A DNA stretch of 64,000 nt from Gordionus sp. m RMFG-2023 (Eukaryota > Nematomorpha > Gordioida > Chordodea > Parachordodidae): assembly GCF_954871325.1 (NCBI RefSeq), contig NC_088779.1:20834846-20898845 (forward strand). The letters run 5' to 3'. Below the pieces are notes generated by a model. The model worked only from the letters and a program-made list of their open reading frames with translations. It was not told the origin of the DNA and ran no database searches. Both the position numbers and the translations under genes were made by a program. This document shows, in pieces, positions 1 to 12,749 of the stretch. Numbering within the stretch: the first letter of the stretch is position 1; the number at the start of each line of letters is the position of its first letter.

Positions 1-3000
1 AAATAATTACAACCATAGATATCAAGGAAATAATTACAACCCTAGATATCAGAATTATAACGCGAATTATTACAACAACGTTAGAGTAAACTATCCAGGA
101 TCGTACAATAATTCTTCGAGATTTGATAATAGAGCTAGTTATACAATAACTATAATAATTATAGGTTTAATAATGATTATAATTACAGATATAACAGACA
201 TTATAACGATTCAAGATTTATTCAAAGACATAACGATGATCATAATGTTGGAAATCAAGGAAGAAATCAAGTATGCAATTCTAAATATCATAACAATGAT
301 AATAATCAATCACGATATACAAATAAAGTAAACACTGTAAATATAGAAGAGATAAAAGAAGATGATAATGACAAACTAGAAAGAAAAGAATGTATTTTAT
401 ACAATTTAGACATAAGCAATATGGATATCGATAATAATTACACAGCTACGATACATATAAGGTTACAGTATATTTGAACGACATGACTATTTTAATGCAG
501 ATTGACACCGGCTCAAGGTATAGTATCCTACCGATTCATATCGCGAAAAAGATTGGAGTAAAAATCTTAAATAAATCAGATATTAAATTAACTGGATATG
601 ATGGAAACACAATAAATGTATTAGGAACTACCAAAGTCAAGGCAAAATTTGAGGACAAAAGTCAAATCTTAACTGCTTATGTGTCCAGAGTGATAAGATT
701 GCACTGTTAGGAATAACCTGGATAACAGTTTTTGGGAATATACTAGATAAATTTGTGAATAAGGTCGAGGATGATTATGATAATACTATACAAGAAAATT
801 AAGCAATGCAATTTTAAACTTAACAAAAAACCAATGCTTCGCAGCTTTGTCAAATTACATAAAACGATGCCACACCGAAAATCATACCGCCAAGGCGTAT
901 ACCATATTCTAGAATTGATTTGATAACAAAAGAACTTCAAAAGTGGATAAACGATAAAATTATTGAGCCTGTTGAAGACGTTAGATGGGCTAGTTCTCTC
1001 ACTCCCGTTTATAAGAGCGATGGCTCACTTAGGCTCTGTGCCGACTTCAAAAATACTATCAACCCTGCTTTACAAGATTTCAAGTACCCTATACCACGCA
1101 TTAATAATTTGTTCGCAAAATTATTTAAAGGTAAGAAATTTACCAAGATAGATTTTAAAAACGCGTTTCTCCAAATACCTATACGCAAAGAATCCAGAGA
1201 TTTTCTTACAATATCAACACATAAGGGCTATTATAGGTTTATGAGACTGCCGTTTGGTTTAAAAACTTCGTCGGCAATATTCCAACAAACTATGGATAAC
1301 ATTTTAGGAGACATGAAAGATGCAATATTTTATATCGATGATCTACTGATTACCGGGGACGATGATGAAACTTATTTAAACAACATAAAATAGGTGTTTG
1401 ATAAAATGAAATATGAGCTTACACTTAACTTTGCAAAAAGTATATTTTTTAAAAAAAAACTACGGTTCTTGAGGCACGATATAGACGACAAAGGTATAGA
1501 TCTAAATTCAGATAAGATAAAAGCTATTTCTAACATGCCGGAACCGAAGACAAAAGATGAATTGGCAACTTTTTTTTAGCTATTATGGGAAATTTTTATA
1601 TAATTTTGCAGACATAGCTGATCCCTTATATAAAATGGTTAATAAAGACAAATGGTTATGGGATAGTACACATCAAGAAAACTTCGACGACCTAAAAAAA
1701 CTGATAAGTACTCCGCCTACGTTAAATTTCTATAATCCGGATCTACCAATAGGCATTGCAACTGATGCTTCAAAGAAAGGTCTAGGCGCAGTCTTATTTC
1801 ATATTAAAGGTGATGGCAAAGAAAACCCCATTGCTTTCGCGTCAAGAGCTTTATTAAGATCAGAGTTTAATTACCCTAATATAGAGAAGGAAACTTTATC
1901 TGTTATATACGCGGTAAAAAAGTTTCAAGAATATTTAATTGGTACGAGATTTACAATAATCACAGATCACAAGCCACTCGTTTATATATTTACGAAGGAA
2001 CTCAAGGATATTTAATCCATATCAATGCGACTTCAAAAATGGATTTTGGCTATGGGAGCTTATGACTTTATGATAATTCATAGACCCGGGAAACGAAATG
2101 TAATACCGGATTGTTTGTAAAGATTACCCCAAATGAACACAGAAGAAATGGTACAAGAGATAGAAGATGAAAAAATTGATGACAAATTTTGGGACTTACC
2201 AATAAATTTTAAAAGAATAGTTTAAGAAACTAGTATTGTTATCGAATTAATGGAGGTAATTAACAATATAAAGAATCATGAACAGATAAAGAATAAAATA
2301 TATAAAAATATGGAAATGGAACTGAGCTTAATTAAAGATCGTCTTTTTAAAGAGAATAAGATCATTATACCGAAAAATATGAGAAAAGAGATATTACAGG
2401 AATCACACAAAGAGCATCTTAGTGCTGGGAAAACGAAATTGTTGGCGAGAGATTACTTGTGGTGGCCTGGTCTAAACGCTAAAATAGATCAGGAGGTGAG
2501 AAACTGTGATACATGTAATAAATGTACGGACATTCCTCACAATGTACAAAATCCATGGGAAACAGCTGTAAAGGTGTTCGATTCGAACGCGTGCACATCG
2601 ACTTTGCACAGTTTTAAGGTAGCAATTTCTTGGTATGTGTTGACGCACTTAGCAAGTTTTCTATCATTATAAGAATGAGAGATATAACTTCTACTATTAA
2701 AGAATTATTAAAAGTAACCTCAACACCAACAGTCCAATGGTCAGTGTGAGCGAATGATAAGATCAATGAAAATATGTATGAAAAGGAATATGGAAAGTAA
2801 TAATAAAATAGACTTAAGCTTTGGAAAAGTTTTTATTCAATTATCGCAACATACCAAACGCGACAACCAACAAGATACCAAGCGAAGTGATGTTCAACAG
2901 AACCATAAGAACCAGATGGGATTTAATTAAACAACAAGAAGATAAAGTTAATGAATTTAATCGCAATTTATCGTCAAATAGAAATATCATGAATGGTGAC

Positions 3001-3735
3001 AAAGTTTGGTATAAACCCTTCAAGGATAATATATGTGACAAAGGCACGGCAAAACGTAAAAATGGGAATTTAATATTTGAAGTGGATACGGGAGACAAAA
3101 TTATTAGAAGACATTTAGACCAAATTAAAAAAAGGTCTAAAAGTAGCACACCTCTTGATGAAACGACACATTTGAAAACAAATACTGAAAATGCAATACC
3201 TTTTATTGTAAGTTTAAGAAGAAATGATGATCAAAATTTAGGAGTACAAGAACAGAGTCTTGTTAGTCAAAGACCAAGTAGGAATATAATTTTGCCCAAA
3301 AAATTCGATAATTTTATAATGAAATAAAGACTAAAAATATATATATATATTATAAAATATTTTTCTTAAAAATAAACTTTCAATAGCAAATTTTAATGAA
3401 ATATACTAATGATGACAATATAACTATCAAGAAACGTTGAGTGCACGATAAGATTCACATGCAAGAAAAACCTGAGTGGATATCATTTTTTAAAGGGTGG
3501 AATGTTGATATTTTAAATTGTTTTTTTTTGTGTTTATATAAATTGATTTTTTTTATAAATTGTGAAAATTGATTTTTTTATAATTATTATATTAATATGT
3601 AATTGTATATTGATTTTTTGTTTGTAACATGCTATACAAGCACATTTTTAGTTTTAAAACAGATGTAAAATTTTTAAATAAATTAAATAAAATTAAACTC
3701 GTAACTTTGAATATTCTTAATTATTGGGAATGATT
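1..3735 (+). mobile_element. Old Ty3/gypsy LTR retrotransposon, 3' part, broken
   Basis: The window opens inside a Ty3/gypsy-type element. Parts recognised in order: an Asn/Tyr-rich Gag tail (about 1-470), an aspartic protease with a DTG active site (about 474-710), reverse transcriptase with the YIDD box (about 920-1580), RNase H (about 1720-2110), the integrase zinc-binding HHCC region (about 2380-2540) and the integrase C-terminal part (about 2820-3330). A purine-rich tract ends at about 3502 and is followed by a TGTTGATATTTT start of a 3' LTR at 3503; the LTR end near 3730 is a guess because the 5' LTR lies outside the window. The order protease-RT-RNase H-integrase is that of Ty3/gypsy. 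The element is a fossil with several breaks and looks old. Confidence 0.88.
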
Positions 3736-4069
3736 CAAATTTTTTGTCATATGCATATTGAGAACATAAATTAAATATATATACATATACTATTTTTTTC
3801 TAATATTGAAAACTTTATAGATAATCCAATCAATATTTATTAGATTGTAAATATTTATATTGAAAATATTTTAAAGTGCTGAAATAAATTAACCTTTATA
3901 TTTGGAATATAGACTTACTATAACTTTATTTTATTTTTTATTTATCAAAATTTGCAATCTAGTTAAATAATAGTATACTCCTAAATATTATTATAAATGT
4001 GTTCTCCTAGTTGATTATTAATTTTATATTTGTCATCGGGAAATTTCTCCATAATTTTTTTTTTTATTT
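3736..4069. other. Intergenic, 5' flank of the BAG gene
   Basis: AT-rich sequence between the old LTR element and the BAG-domain gene. It should hold the promoter and 5' UTR of that gene, but I see no clear TATA box, repeat or other motif. A T-rich run lies just before the start codon. Confidence 0.4.
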
Positions 4070-6248
4070 ATGTCATATAATCCAGGAAATTTTAATACTA
4101 ATCGCCGTTTCATTCCAACTGGTCTTCCTGGATGGAACATGAGGCATGATAGCAATACTGGATGGCCACAACCTTTTAATTTTGATGAAGAGTTTGATAA
4201 TGTAAAGTTTTTTTAATACAATAATTAATTTTTTATATTAATATGTATAATGTGCATGTATACTTATATGATTTTATAATATAAATTAGATCAATAGGCA
4301 ACCTAACAATTTTACTAATGCCCAAAGAATATTACTTAATGATGATCCTTTACCATCATTTTCTTCACCAGCATCTTATTCATCTTCCCCTAGCAGAGAA
4401 GGTATATGGGATGATACAAAGGAAAATGACATGATGAGTGATTTTAACAATAGATCTGCATTCAAAATAAATAGCAACACTAATCACTGGAATAGTGCAA
4501 GAGAAATACCCATAATAAGATTGGGTGACAATAATGCAAAATATGCAAATCATCCAGATTATAATAGTCAATTTAGGAATAATTCAGATTATTATGATTT
4601 AAAAAATGAATTTGACAATCATATACATGATCAGAATAATAGATTAAATAATAATTTTGGAAACATAGAAATCCCGATTGAAGTATGCTTACCTTCCAAC
4701 ATTAATAAACCTAGCTCTTCTAAAAAAATGACTGAATTTAAGCAACCAAATTATTATGTACAAAATGAAATAAAAAATACTTCCAGTGGTCCAAATCATT
4801 TTAATCATGTTAAATCATCACCCAAGGATATGGCTCATACCCAAACTACATATAATTCTCAAGATAATCAAAATACTTATGATACTCATCCTGACAACCA
4901 TAGTAATAGGCCTAGAAGTCGTAAAAGATATTCAAGTAAAAATAAGCAGGATAAAAGATTTCAGAGTAAATCTCCATCTCCTCATAAAAAGCTGCCAGAT
5001 CCTCATAAAGAATTAAATAAAAGAGCAGGTAGTCAGCCACGTATGACTCATTCTAACATGAAGGATAATGATACACCAAACATATCTATATCTCCACAAT
5101 CAAAAGAAATAAAATTAAATGATGCCAACTCTAAAGGTAATAAAGGTTATGATGATTTTTTTAAGCAGCCTTCTCTATCACAAGTAAGGGAAATCCCTAT
5201 CATAACTACCAATACAATCAAGCATCACAAGAATGCTTGTGATTCTCTTGAAGGCTATAATAGTAATGTTCAAAAAGACTATTACAATGATGATGCTTGG
5301 AATGATCAGATGGACAAAGGTGCAAAAAGTTTTGGTAAATTAGATTTTTCGAATAAAGATGAGCCTCAACCCTTAGGACATAATCAAAGAAAACATAAAA
5401 CAGGAATTTATAGAGATATCAAAATAGATGATGCCAAAAATGACGGTTTCAAACGAACTGGAACTCCACATAATTTTTTTGACCCTAAACAAACTCCCAC
5501 CCATACTTGGACCCCACCTGAAAAAAATCAGCCCTCATCCTACAAAGAAACAAACATTCAACCTAAGCCAAATGCTACATTGAATTCCACTCATATTAAT
5601 AAAATCAATAAGGATACTGATAACAAAGCCACTGGTAAAATGATTAATCAAAACAAAGAAGTTGATCAAAATAACAACATTTCTACAAAAAATGAAAGTG
5701 AATTAGAACCTGCATCCGAATTCAATGAAGAAGACATCACAGAAGGCCATGATTTAACTCCTGCCAAAAAAATTGAAGGGCCTGAGGACATAGTAGCTCG
5801 TATCAATAGTAGACTTGACGAGGAACTTCTACCTGCTGTTAAATTTTTTCCCACTAAAGCAGGCCGTACAAGCAAAGAGTTTCTTTATCTTGATGATGCC
5901 TTAACTCGTTGCCTCCTGAAATTAGATGCTATAGATTCTGCTGGTGATACACATATAAGGAACCTAAGACGTGAGGCTGTACATAGGGTCAATGATTGCG
6001 TTAATTTATTGGAATCCAAGATTAATGCAGGCAAGGTACATTCAACTTCTAGTAAGAGCATTGATGAAACTACTAAAATTTCTGATTCCAATGGGGATTC
6101 ATGGCAAGCTGACAATGAAGACATTAAACAGGTGACTGATAAAGATTCATCAGATGGTAAAGGCAGTAAGGGCAAAAATAATTCCAGTGGCCAAAGGAAC
6201 ACTGATCATACCACTTTTGAAAAAGGTAAAAATAAAGGTAATTATTAG
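4070..6248 (+). CDS. BAG-domain co-chaperone, BAG3/starvin-like
   Basis: Two exons, 4070-4201 and 4290-6248, joined in phase 0 by an 88-base GT-AG intron, give 696 codons. The N-terminus carries LPGWNMRHDSNTGWP, a diverged WW-like segment (about residues 19-33). Most of the protein is Asn/Lys/Ser-rich and disordered. Three short Ile-Pro-Ile motifs occur (near residues 117, 172 and 345; REIPII, IEIPIE, REIPII), matching the IPV/IPI motifs by which BAG3 binds small heat-shock proteins. A BAG domain lies near residues 540-625, with the conserved run LLKLDAIDSAG followed by RREAVHRV. The BAG domain binds the Hsp70 ATPase domain and promotes nucleotide release; with the IPI motifs the protein should link Hsp70 to small Hsps in cytosolic quality control. 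Start chosen because it opens exon 1 in frame. An AATAAA lies at about 6492. BAG assignment firm; BAG3 orthology inferred. Confidence 0.9.
4202..4289 (+). other. Intron 1 of the BAG-domain gene
   Basis: GT at 4202 and AG at 4288-4289, 88 bases, very AT-rich. Splicing is needed to attach the WW-like N-terminus to the main exon; both sides are phase 0. Confidence 0.8.
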
Positions 6249-6870
6249 TTAAGTTTATCGTTTTACACCATTAGTGCTGTATGACACTAATAAGAAACAC
6301 ACATTACTTGTTACATTTGAAAAAATTGCTCTAACATTACTCGCTACCTTGTGAAAAAAGGAATGTTACTTGTTTGCTACTCAAACTCTTTACTTAAAAA
6401 AATACTAAAAATATATAGATTTTCTTTTTATTTTTATTCCCCATAGATATTAAAAACAAAATTATACAAAAATAATATATTAAAATAGAAAAATAAATTA
6501 CCAAAAAATAATAAATTAGGTATTAATAAATGTGAGACCGGCTTATTTGCATTGCTATATGGAACCATGAATAGCAATGCAATTACCTTGATGAATAACC
6601 ATCGTAATGGCTTGTTCAAAATAGAAGGCTTCATATGATCAATTATTTGACTTAGTTTCCTCTCTAATAAAGGATAAATTTAAGAAATTTCTCACCAAAA
6701 ATACCAATTTGTGACAAGTAGGATAAAAATTACTTTATATCTGAATTTTAATTTTTTTACAAGGTTTCTTCTGAACTATTGGCTGAGGCTTTTCTGTTGG
6801 ATTGTGCCAAAAAATTGATGCATGTATAATCAAGCTCTAGAATACCAGAAAACCAAGGTATTAGGTTGAT
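6249..6870. other. 3' flank of the BAG gene
   Basis: Probable 3' UTR followed by intergenic DNA. A stretch at about 6290-6380 contains several GTTAC/GTAAC-type words (ATTACTTGTTAC, ATTACTCGCTAC) like those near 24230 and 55045, which may be worn ends of one repeat family. No coding signal seen. Confidence 0.35.
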
Positions 6871-7005
6871 ATTGTGTTAATAAAAAGCCCAATTCGAGTC
6901 AATTTTTAAAAACGATTAATTAAAATCTTAGCCATAATAACATTATTCAAGTTTCAAGATTTGGTAAAATAGAGGTCTAAACTTTCTGCATCTATGATCA
7001 ATAGG
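6871..7005 (+). mobile_element. Palindromic MITE, half copy
   Basis: Matches the left half of the palindromic MITE family found elsewhere in the window: a start like GTGTTAATAAAAAGCCC, then the ATTTTTAAAAACG segment, and the centre with AAACTTTCTGCATCTATGA. The second arm is missing. Confidence 0.55.
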
Positions 7006-7999
7006 ACTCTAGAGTATTTTTGGATACACCCCTTTTAGAAGCTTTTGAGGTTGATTTATTGATGTTTGCATACTATGAGAGGAAGTCATTTGAACATTAG
7101 GACAGTATTCTTTGGAAGACAATTAATACATTTGGAAGGAAGCGAAATCTTGCAACTGAGACAAAGCAAAATCGCTATACAAAGTTCCTCATAAGTGAGA
7201 AGGCTGAGATTTTTACTTGAAATAGCTGACAGCCATTTGGAGCCTGACTTAGAATTTATAATAGCTTGGCTGGCACATTGTTCTATGAATCACTCGGTAA
7301 GAGGAAAACAATATAGTGAGACACTAGGAGAATATCCCAAGCTTTCTAAAGGGTTGATGTGGGTCTGCTAATACCAGGTGGACAATTGCTCATCCAAGCC
7401 TGAATAGCCCTTTCTAGGTCAAGATCATAACTAGTAGATGTTAATTTGACTTCTTAATCTTGAGGAGATAAAAGTAGCAAGAGAGAGGAGAGATGGGAAT
7501 GACCAACCCACAATTTTTGCATACGATTTATCTGAAGATTTTATATTTATGATAGCCTCAAGTATTGTGAGGATATGCTACTCATGTTTGAACAAGATTG
7601 TAATGAAAGATTGAAGCTGATCTCATGGCATATATGATCTTGGATATCTTAAAAAAAATTTAATTAGAGAGAACACCTGATAGGCTGATAATTCAATTAA
7701 AATTGATTGTATTTCTACTAAATTAGAACTTTTTTTAAAATAGGTCATAATTGCAGTGCCACCACAAATAGAACCAAGATGAATAAGTTCTCAGATGGAT
7801 ATATTTGAAACAAAGGATTAGGACAATAGAATTGGTGAGCCGACAATTTTAAGAAAGGAATTAGGATTATTAATAATGTCAGGAATGATGTTTATTGAAG
7901 AGATGTCATCGGATATGAAGCCTTAATATAAATACCAGGGGTTTAATAAAGACTTTAAAGCTTGAATTGAATCTATAAATGTTTGAACATCAAGACAGA
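7006..7999. other. Intergenic, nothing recognised
   Basis: Slightly less AT-rich than its surroundings, which suggests a decayed repeat or old coding relic, but no reading frame, domain or terminal repeat can be named on either strand. A short word near 7330-7360 (AGAATATCCCAAGCTTTCTA) resembles 39775-39800 in the RPA2 intron. Confidence 0.3.
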
Positions 8000-8302
8000 T
8001 CAAATTCTTTTTGTAATAATTTGTTTATTTTGGAAAATGCTTTTCAAAATTTTGATCAGGTACGAGAGCAATCTCAACTCAGGTTTTCCAGAACTAAACA
8101 CGTTCAACAGACAGAGGATGGGAAAGTTGTAATTATATTTAATAAATAAAAATTTTAATTGGGAGAATTTATTAAAAATATTTAAACAATGATCTTTATT
8201 TTCAAAACCACTTATAAGATCATCTTCGCAAGAATCTTCATTCTGACCATCATCAAAATCTTTCATATTTGTCATAAAGCAATTATCATATTTTATGACC
8301 AA
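8000..8302 (-). pseudogene. hAT transposase relic, C-terminal dimerisation region
   Basis: A 100-codon open stretch reads LFIKYNYNFPILCLLNVFSS followed by GKPELRL, a diverged form of the hAT-family C-terminal block (KYN-x-P, an alanine/valine-glutamate segment, then FSSGK and an R-rich tail). The acidic stretch before it fits the variable part upstream of that block. Several canonical residues, including the glutamate before the FSSGK block, are gone. No N-terminal BED finger or catalytic part was found nearby, so this is a fragment of a DNA transposon, not a host gene. Confidence 0.45.
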
Positions 8303-10867
8303 ATTACATGATTGCTTACGAAGATATTCCTTTGGACTTAGCCCTAAAATATTTAAAAAATTGGAAACTGATTCATGCTAAATAAAATAATTAAATTATA
8401 AAGAACCAAGTTGAAGTTTTTTTTATTAAACAAACTCGTTCCGATTTTTTTTATTATAAATTTTTATAATTTAAAGTTTTGCTTTATATTACATTCTTTA
8501 TACATAGATAACTACGATACGCCTCCGGAATCCGCCGAAAATTGAAGCGAATCAACAAATAATCTACCTCTAAATGTTTTTATTTTAAGAACTGGGCATA
8601 CCACCTTTTTTACATAATATTTCCTATCTCTCTCTTTCTCAAAAAGATTGCTTTTTATATAACATAATTTAATTTAAATTTGGCGCTCTTGACACTTGGT
8701 ACAATAATATAACCCTGTGGATAATTTATTACAAATATTATTTCACATGATATTTTATCATTATTATAAATTATATTTAATTAAAATATATGACAGCAGA
8801 AAAAATATTTAAAAAAAATTATATTTTTAATATTAATATTAACGTACAAACGACAGTTTATTTTTAATTAATAGAATTTAGATATATTTTTTTAAAAGAT
8901 CATTACATTTTTCTAGTCCTTTTATTGCCTATGTTACAAATTTTATAGTTATACTTATTAATATCTAATTGAATCATAAAAATTACCAAAATTATTATAT
9001 TTATTTATTATTTATAGAAGTAATTATTAATAAATTAATGTTGATTTCCTCATTATGACCTTAAAAATAAATCACTCAACTATTTTAAAACTTTGTGTGT
9101 TTGCTGATTTTATTTGCTAATTCTGATTTTAACTTGAATCTTATCTAACCTTAATCGTGATTTGTTCAGTCCAGCAAGTTTTTTTTAAAAATTTGGAGTT
9201 AAACTTTGTTCAAATTAATCTAAGATCATGATCTTATTCTTAGGTTTTTTTTAAAAATTGCTCTCCTTATAAGAATTATGGAATGGAATATAAGTTCAAA
9301 TCCTATACGCAAAGGACAAATTATTCTCGTGAAACTTCAAATAAAGTTTGAAAGTCAGTTACTTTTTAATAACGATACCAATGATTTATGAAAAAATTAT
9401 TTATAGGACCTAGATATATTTGAATTAACCGTGTAACCCGGAACTAGACTTACATTTGGATGTCCTAATATGATGGTGTAAAAATTTTAAAAAATATCAG
9501 TCACCCTAATCTAACACTTCAGTTCATACTTAAGTTCAATTAAAAATAACGGTTCAGGTTCGCTTCGTGTAAAATAAAATCAGTTTGGTTTAAACTTTTA
9601 AAACCCGTTGTGAACCTTTTCATATAACGATTTTGAATTAAAGACACCCTATTTGAAAAGAATTAATTATATTTATTTTTTCGGTACAAAGCAAATACGT
9701 GGCTGCTAAACCGACGACTGTTTAGAAATAAGATGAATCAAGACATCTCCTAAAGTTTTTGACGTGGACTCGAGCAAAAGTTTAGGTCAAATAAGGATAG
9801 GTTTAGTATATTACCGAAACTAGTTATACACTACACTACAGTTAGTATATTAGATGGATAATGTTAGATATTACTGAAGCTATAGGTTGTGCAGGCTAGG
9901 ATTAATCCAGAGCGAATACCAGACGAATGTTAAATTAGAAGAGAAATCCATGTTTTTTATATTTAGATTATATTATGATAAACATATTTAAAGATAATTA
10001 AATCAAAGATAGATTTTCTAGAATCCCATTTGAATGTATGTAGGGATGAGCAGGAGAACAAAAAACCAGTTTTTTTTTAAAAAAAATAAATAATTTTTTA
10101 ACTATTACAATCCTTATATAGAAAATATAAAGTAATTATTTGGTGCGAATTTTTTTTATCACAATCATCTTGTCTTGTAATATCAAAATGAAAACTCTGG
10201 TGAAGTTATTTTTTTGTATAATAAACTATAAAAATCGTTTTAATACAGAATTAAAGGGAATATTATTATTTCTGCCCTATTTATATTTATTCTATTTGTT
10301 GATTGATATTAAAATTAATTCACAGATATAAACTCTAATTTTATAAAAATAGATAGAATCAATTTTTATAAAATAGTCATGATTTTTGCTAACCCTAAAT
10401 TTATGCGATTTTTTATTCCCCTGCAATCATTTATAACTTATGTTGTTTTTCTTACATTTAGATGGCCCGGGTTTGGATACAGGAATAAAATTTGAAAGGA
10501 CCCAGGTTCGGGTTCAGGAAACATAAAAATAATGACTCAAAATAAGATTTTTTTTATATTCATTTATTATTATACTTCAATATATACATATTCATAATTT
10601 ACAAATTAAAAATGAAATAATTTATATTTTATATGTTTTATTCTCGCACAATCATAATATCTTCTAAAATATCATACTTGAGATTTCCACCTTAAATATT
10701 TTAAAGATGAAAATTTAGGTTCTACCCTTACCTAAAATAGATAGTTATCTTTATAAAATTATTGTACTTGTGTCGCCGGTATAGCCATGAAGATTCTAGA
10801 TAAGATATATAATTCTGGATGTATTGAATTTTCTTTCCAGATTTTTAAAATATTTATTTATTAGGAA
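8303..10867. other. Intergenic, decayed repeats
   Basis: No gene recognised. Around 9530-9620 there are GGTTCAGGTTCG and AACCCGTTGTGAACC words of the kind found at hAT termini, and at 10462-10525 a patch with GGCCCGGG and CCCAGGTTCGGGTTC, again hAT-terminus-like. The rest is AT-rich and featureless to the eye. Confidence 0.3.
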
Positions 10868-11036
10868 TAGTGTTAAACGACTCATGTTGGGCCGATTTTT
10901 CAAAATGACTAACTCAATATTTTAGCCAGAAAAATATTGCCTAAGCCTCGAGATTTTGATATTTATGAGCAAAATCTTCAGGCTTGAGTAATATTTTTTC
11001 CTGGATGCAATATTGAGTTGCCGTTTAACAACACTA
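10868..11036. mobile_element. Palindromic hAT-type MITE, full copy
   Basis: A 169-bp element that folds back on itself over nearly its whole length. It begins TAGTGTTAAACGAC and ends GCCGTTTAACAACACTA, with the inner arms GCCTCGAGATTTTG and CAAAATCTTCAGGC facing each other across a short loop. It is flanked by ATTAGGAA on the left and ATTAGGAT on the right, an 8-bp target duplication with one difference, as expected for hAT. Confidence 0.75.
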
Positions 11037-12749
11037 ATTAGGATTAGGGCATATAATGTATATGATTGTTTAATAATATTCATTAATATAATATCTTTCC
11101 ACCTAAATTTTTAATGAGTCCTTATAAATCCACAAAGTAAGTTAAGATATTTTTAACCATAACCTTGATTCACCACCACTTATTGTTCTATTTTCGTTAT
11201 TTAATATTTCAATTTTTTTTGCCATGGACAAAAAGTTAGTTAGAAATATAACCATAGATGCATCGATATTCACTAATACTTTTAGTTTTCATTAATACCC
11301 CATAAATTAATTATGCACCCAAAAATTAAGCATAAAATAATTCATCTTCAAATTAAAAAAGAAGGTACTATAAATTATGTACTCCTATTTTTTTATAAAT
11401 CATAAATAAAATGGCTATTGATGCATTTATATCTTTTTATAAAAAAATAAATATAAATTGAATAATTTCTTGCCATTTAAATATTGGCCAATATCGTGTT
11501 GGTAATCGACTAAAAATTCTATCAGCGATATTTATTTTAGGAACTTTCTCAAAACCAGAATAGAACAAGAGCACAAAAAGTCCTGTTCCATGGTTCAGTT
11601 TCCCTTTTTTTGACAAATTCAAGAAAATATGTTTTATAATATCAGATATGATTAAGTCTAAATTAATTATTTATTACTTTGGCCTAAAATCAAAAATATC
11701 ATTTATTATAATTTTTGTCTAAAATTAAGGTTATATAAAAAACGAATTATTTTTTTATGCTATTGCCAAAATTTTTTTAAGTGGCCTTTAAAATAAATTT
11801 TTGGTGATTCATATTCTTTACGAAAAATTTCAATTACTCATATTTAAATCAAAATTTATTTTATTAATCAATTTTCGATTAGTCAAATCAAGTAAAAAAA
11901 TGCAGTTTGCTTGTTTAGTTTTGTTTGAACAGCTTTTAAAGTAGATAAATATTTGGTTTATTTTACCTGTGTACTTTAGACTGGATTTATAGTAAATATT
12001 ACATCAACGCTGATGATTTAGAAGTTTGTCGATTTTTTGCTTAATAAACATGAATGATATCCATAATTCCAACAATTATATCTTCAGTGAAGATTTTTTT
12101 AATCAAATTTTACCTAATGCCAAATATTTTTTAAATTTTAATGTACAAAAAATCTTTCAGGAGATTAATTTCAATTGCCTGTGATCTTTTTTGAAAATTC
12201 CCACAATTGATAATTTGTCTTGTTAAATAAATAAAAAGAAATTAGTATATTTTTTTCATGGCTTAGTTGCAACTCTACAATAAATATAATTTTATTAATA
12301 AATTCATCCATAAAATTTTCTTCATAATTTAATTATAAATTTGCAATAAGATAAAAATATACATGCGATATAATAAAATAATATGAAATTGAATTTGTTC
12401 CTAATCTTAAAGTTAATAACTATAATAATAAAGTTTTATTAAAAAAAATTTAAAAATACACATAATATCATGTAAAAATTAATATTGAAGGTTTACTAAA
12501 ATTCGATTTAAAAAAAAATTACAATATATTTGGTCTTAAATAATATTAACAATATTTAATACTGTAAGGAATCGTAAGCCTAACTTGATTACATTAATTG
12601 GATATCGATTAGAAATATTATAAACAATATAGAAGAGATAATAAATAAATTTACCTACCTATCAATTGCTTTAAAAAAATATTTATCCAAAAAAGGCATA
12701 ATTAAAAAGTTAATATTTTATTAATTTTTTAAAAATTAAAAACCGTTAG
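11037..12749. other. Intergenic between the BAG and FPGS genes
   Basis: AT-rich, nothing recognised. The stretch immediately below 12750 is the 3' UTR of the minus-strand FPGS gene; an AATAAA on the minus strand lies near 12717, about 30 bases past the stop codon, and could be its polyadenylation signal. Confidence 0.4.

Noticed and set aside
11437-11622. 61-codon minus-strand open frame
   Set aside because: No domain, no splice context, and AT-rich composition makes such frames expected by chance.
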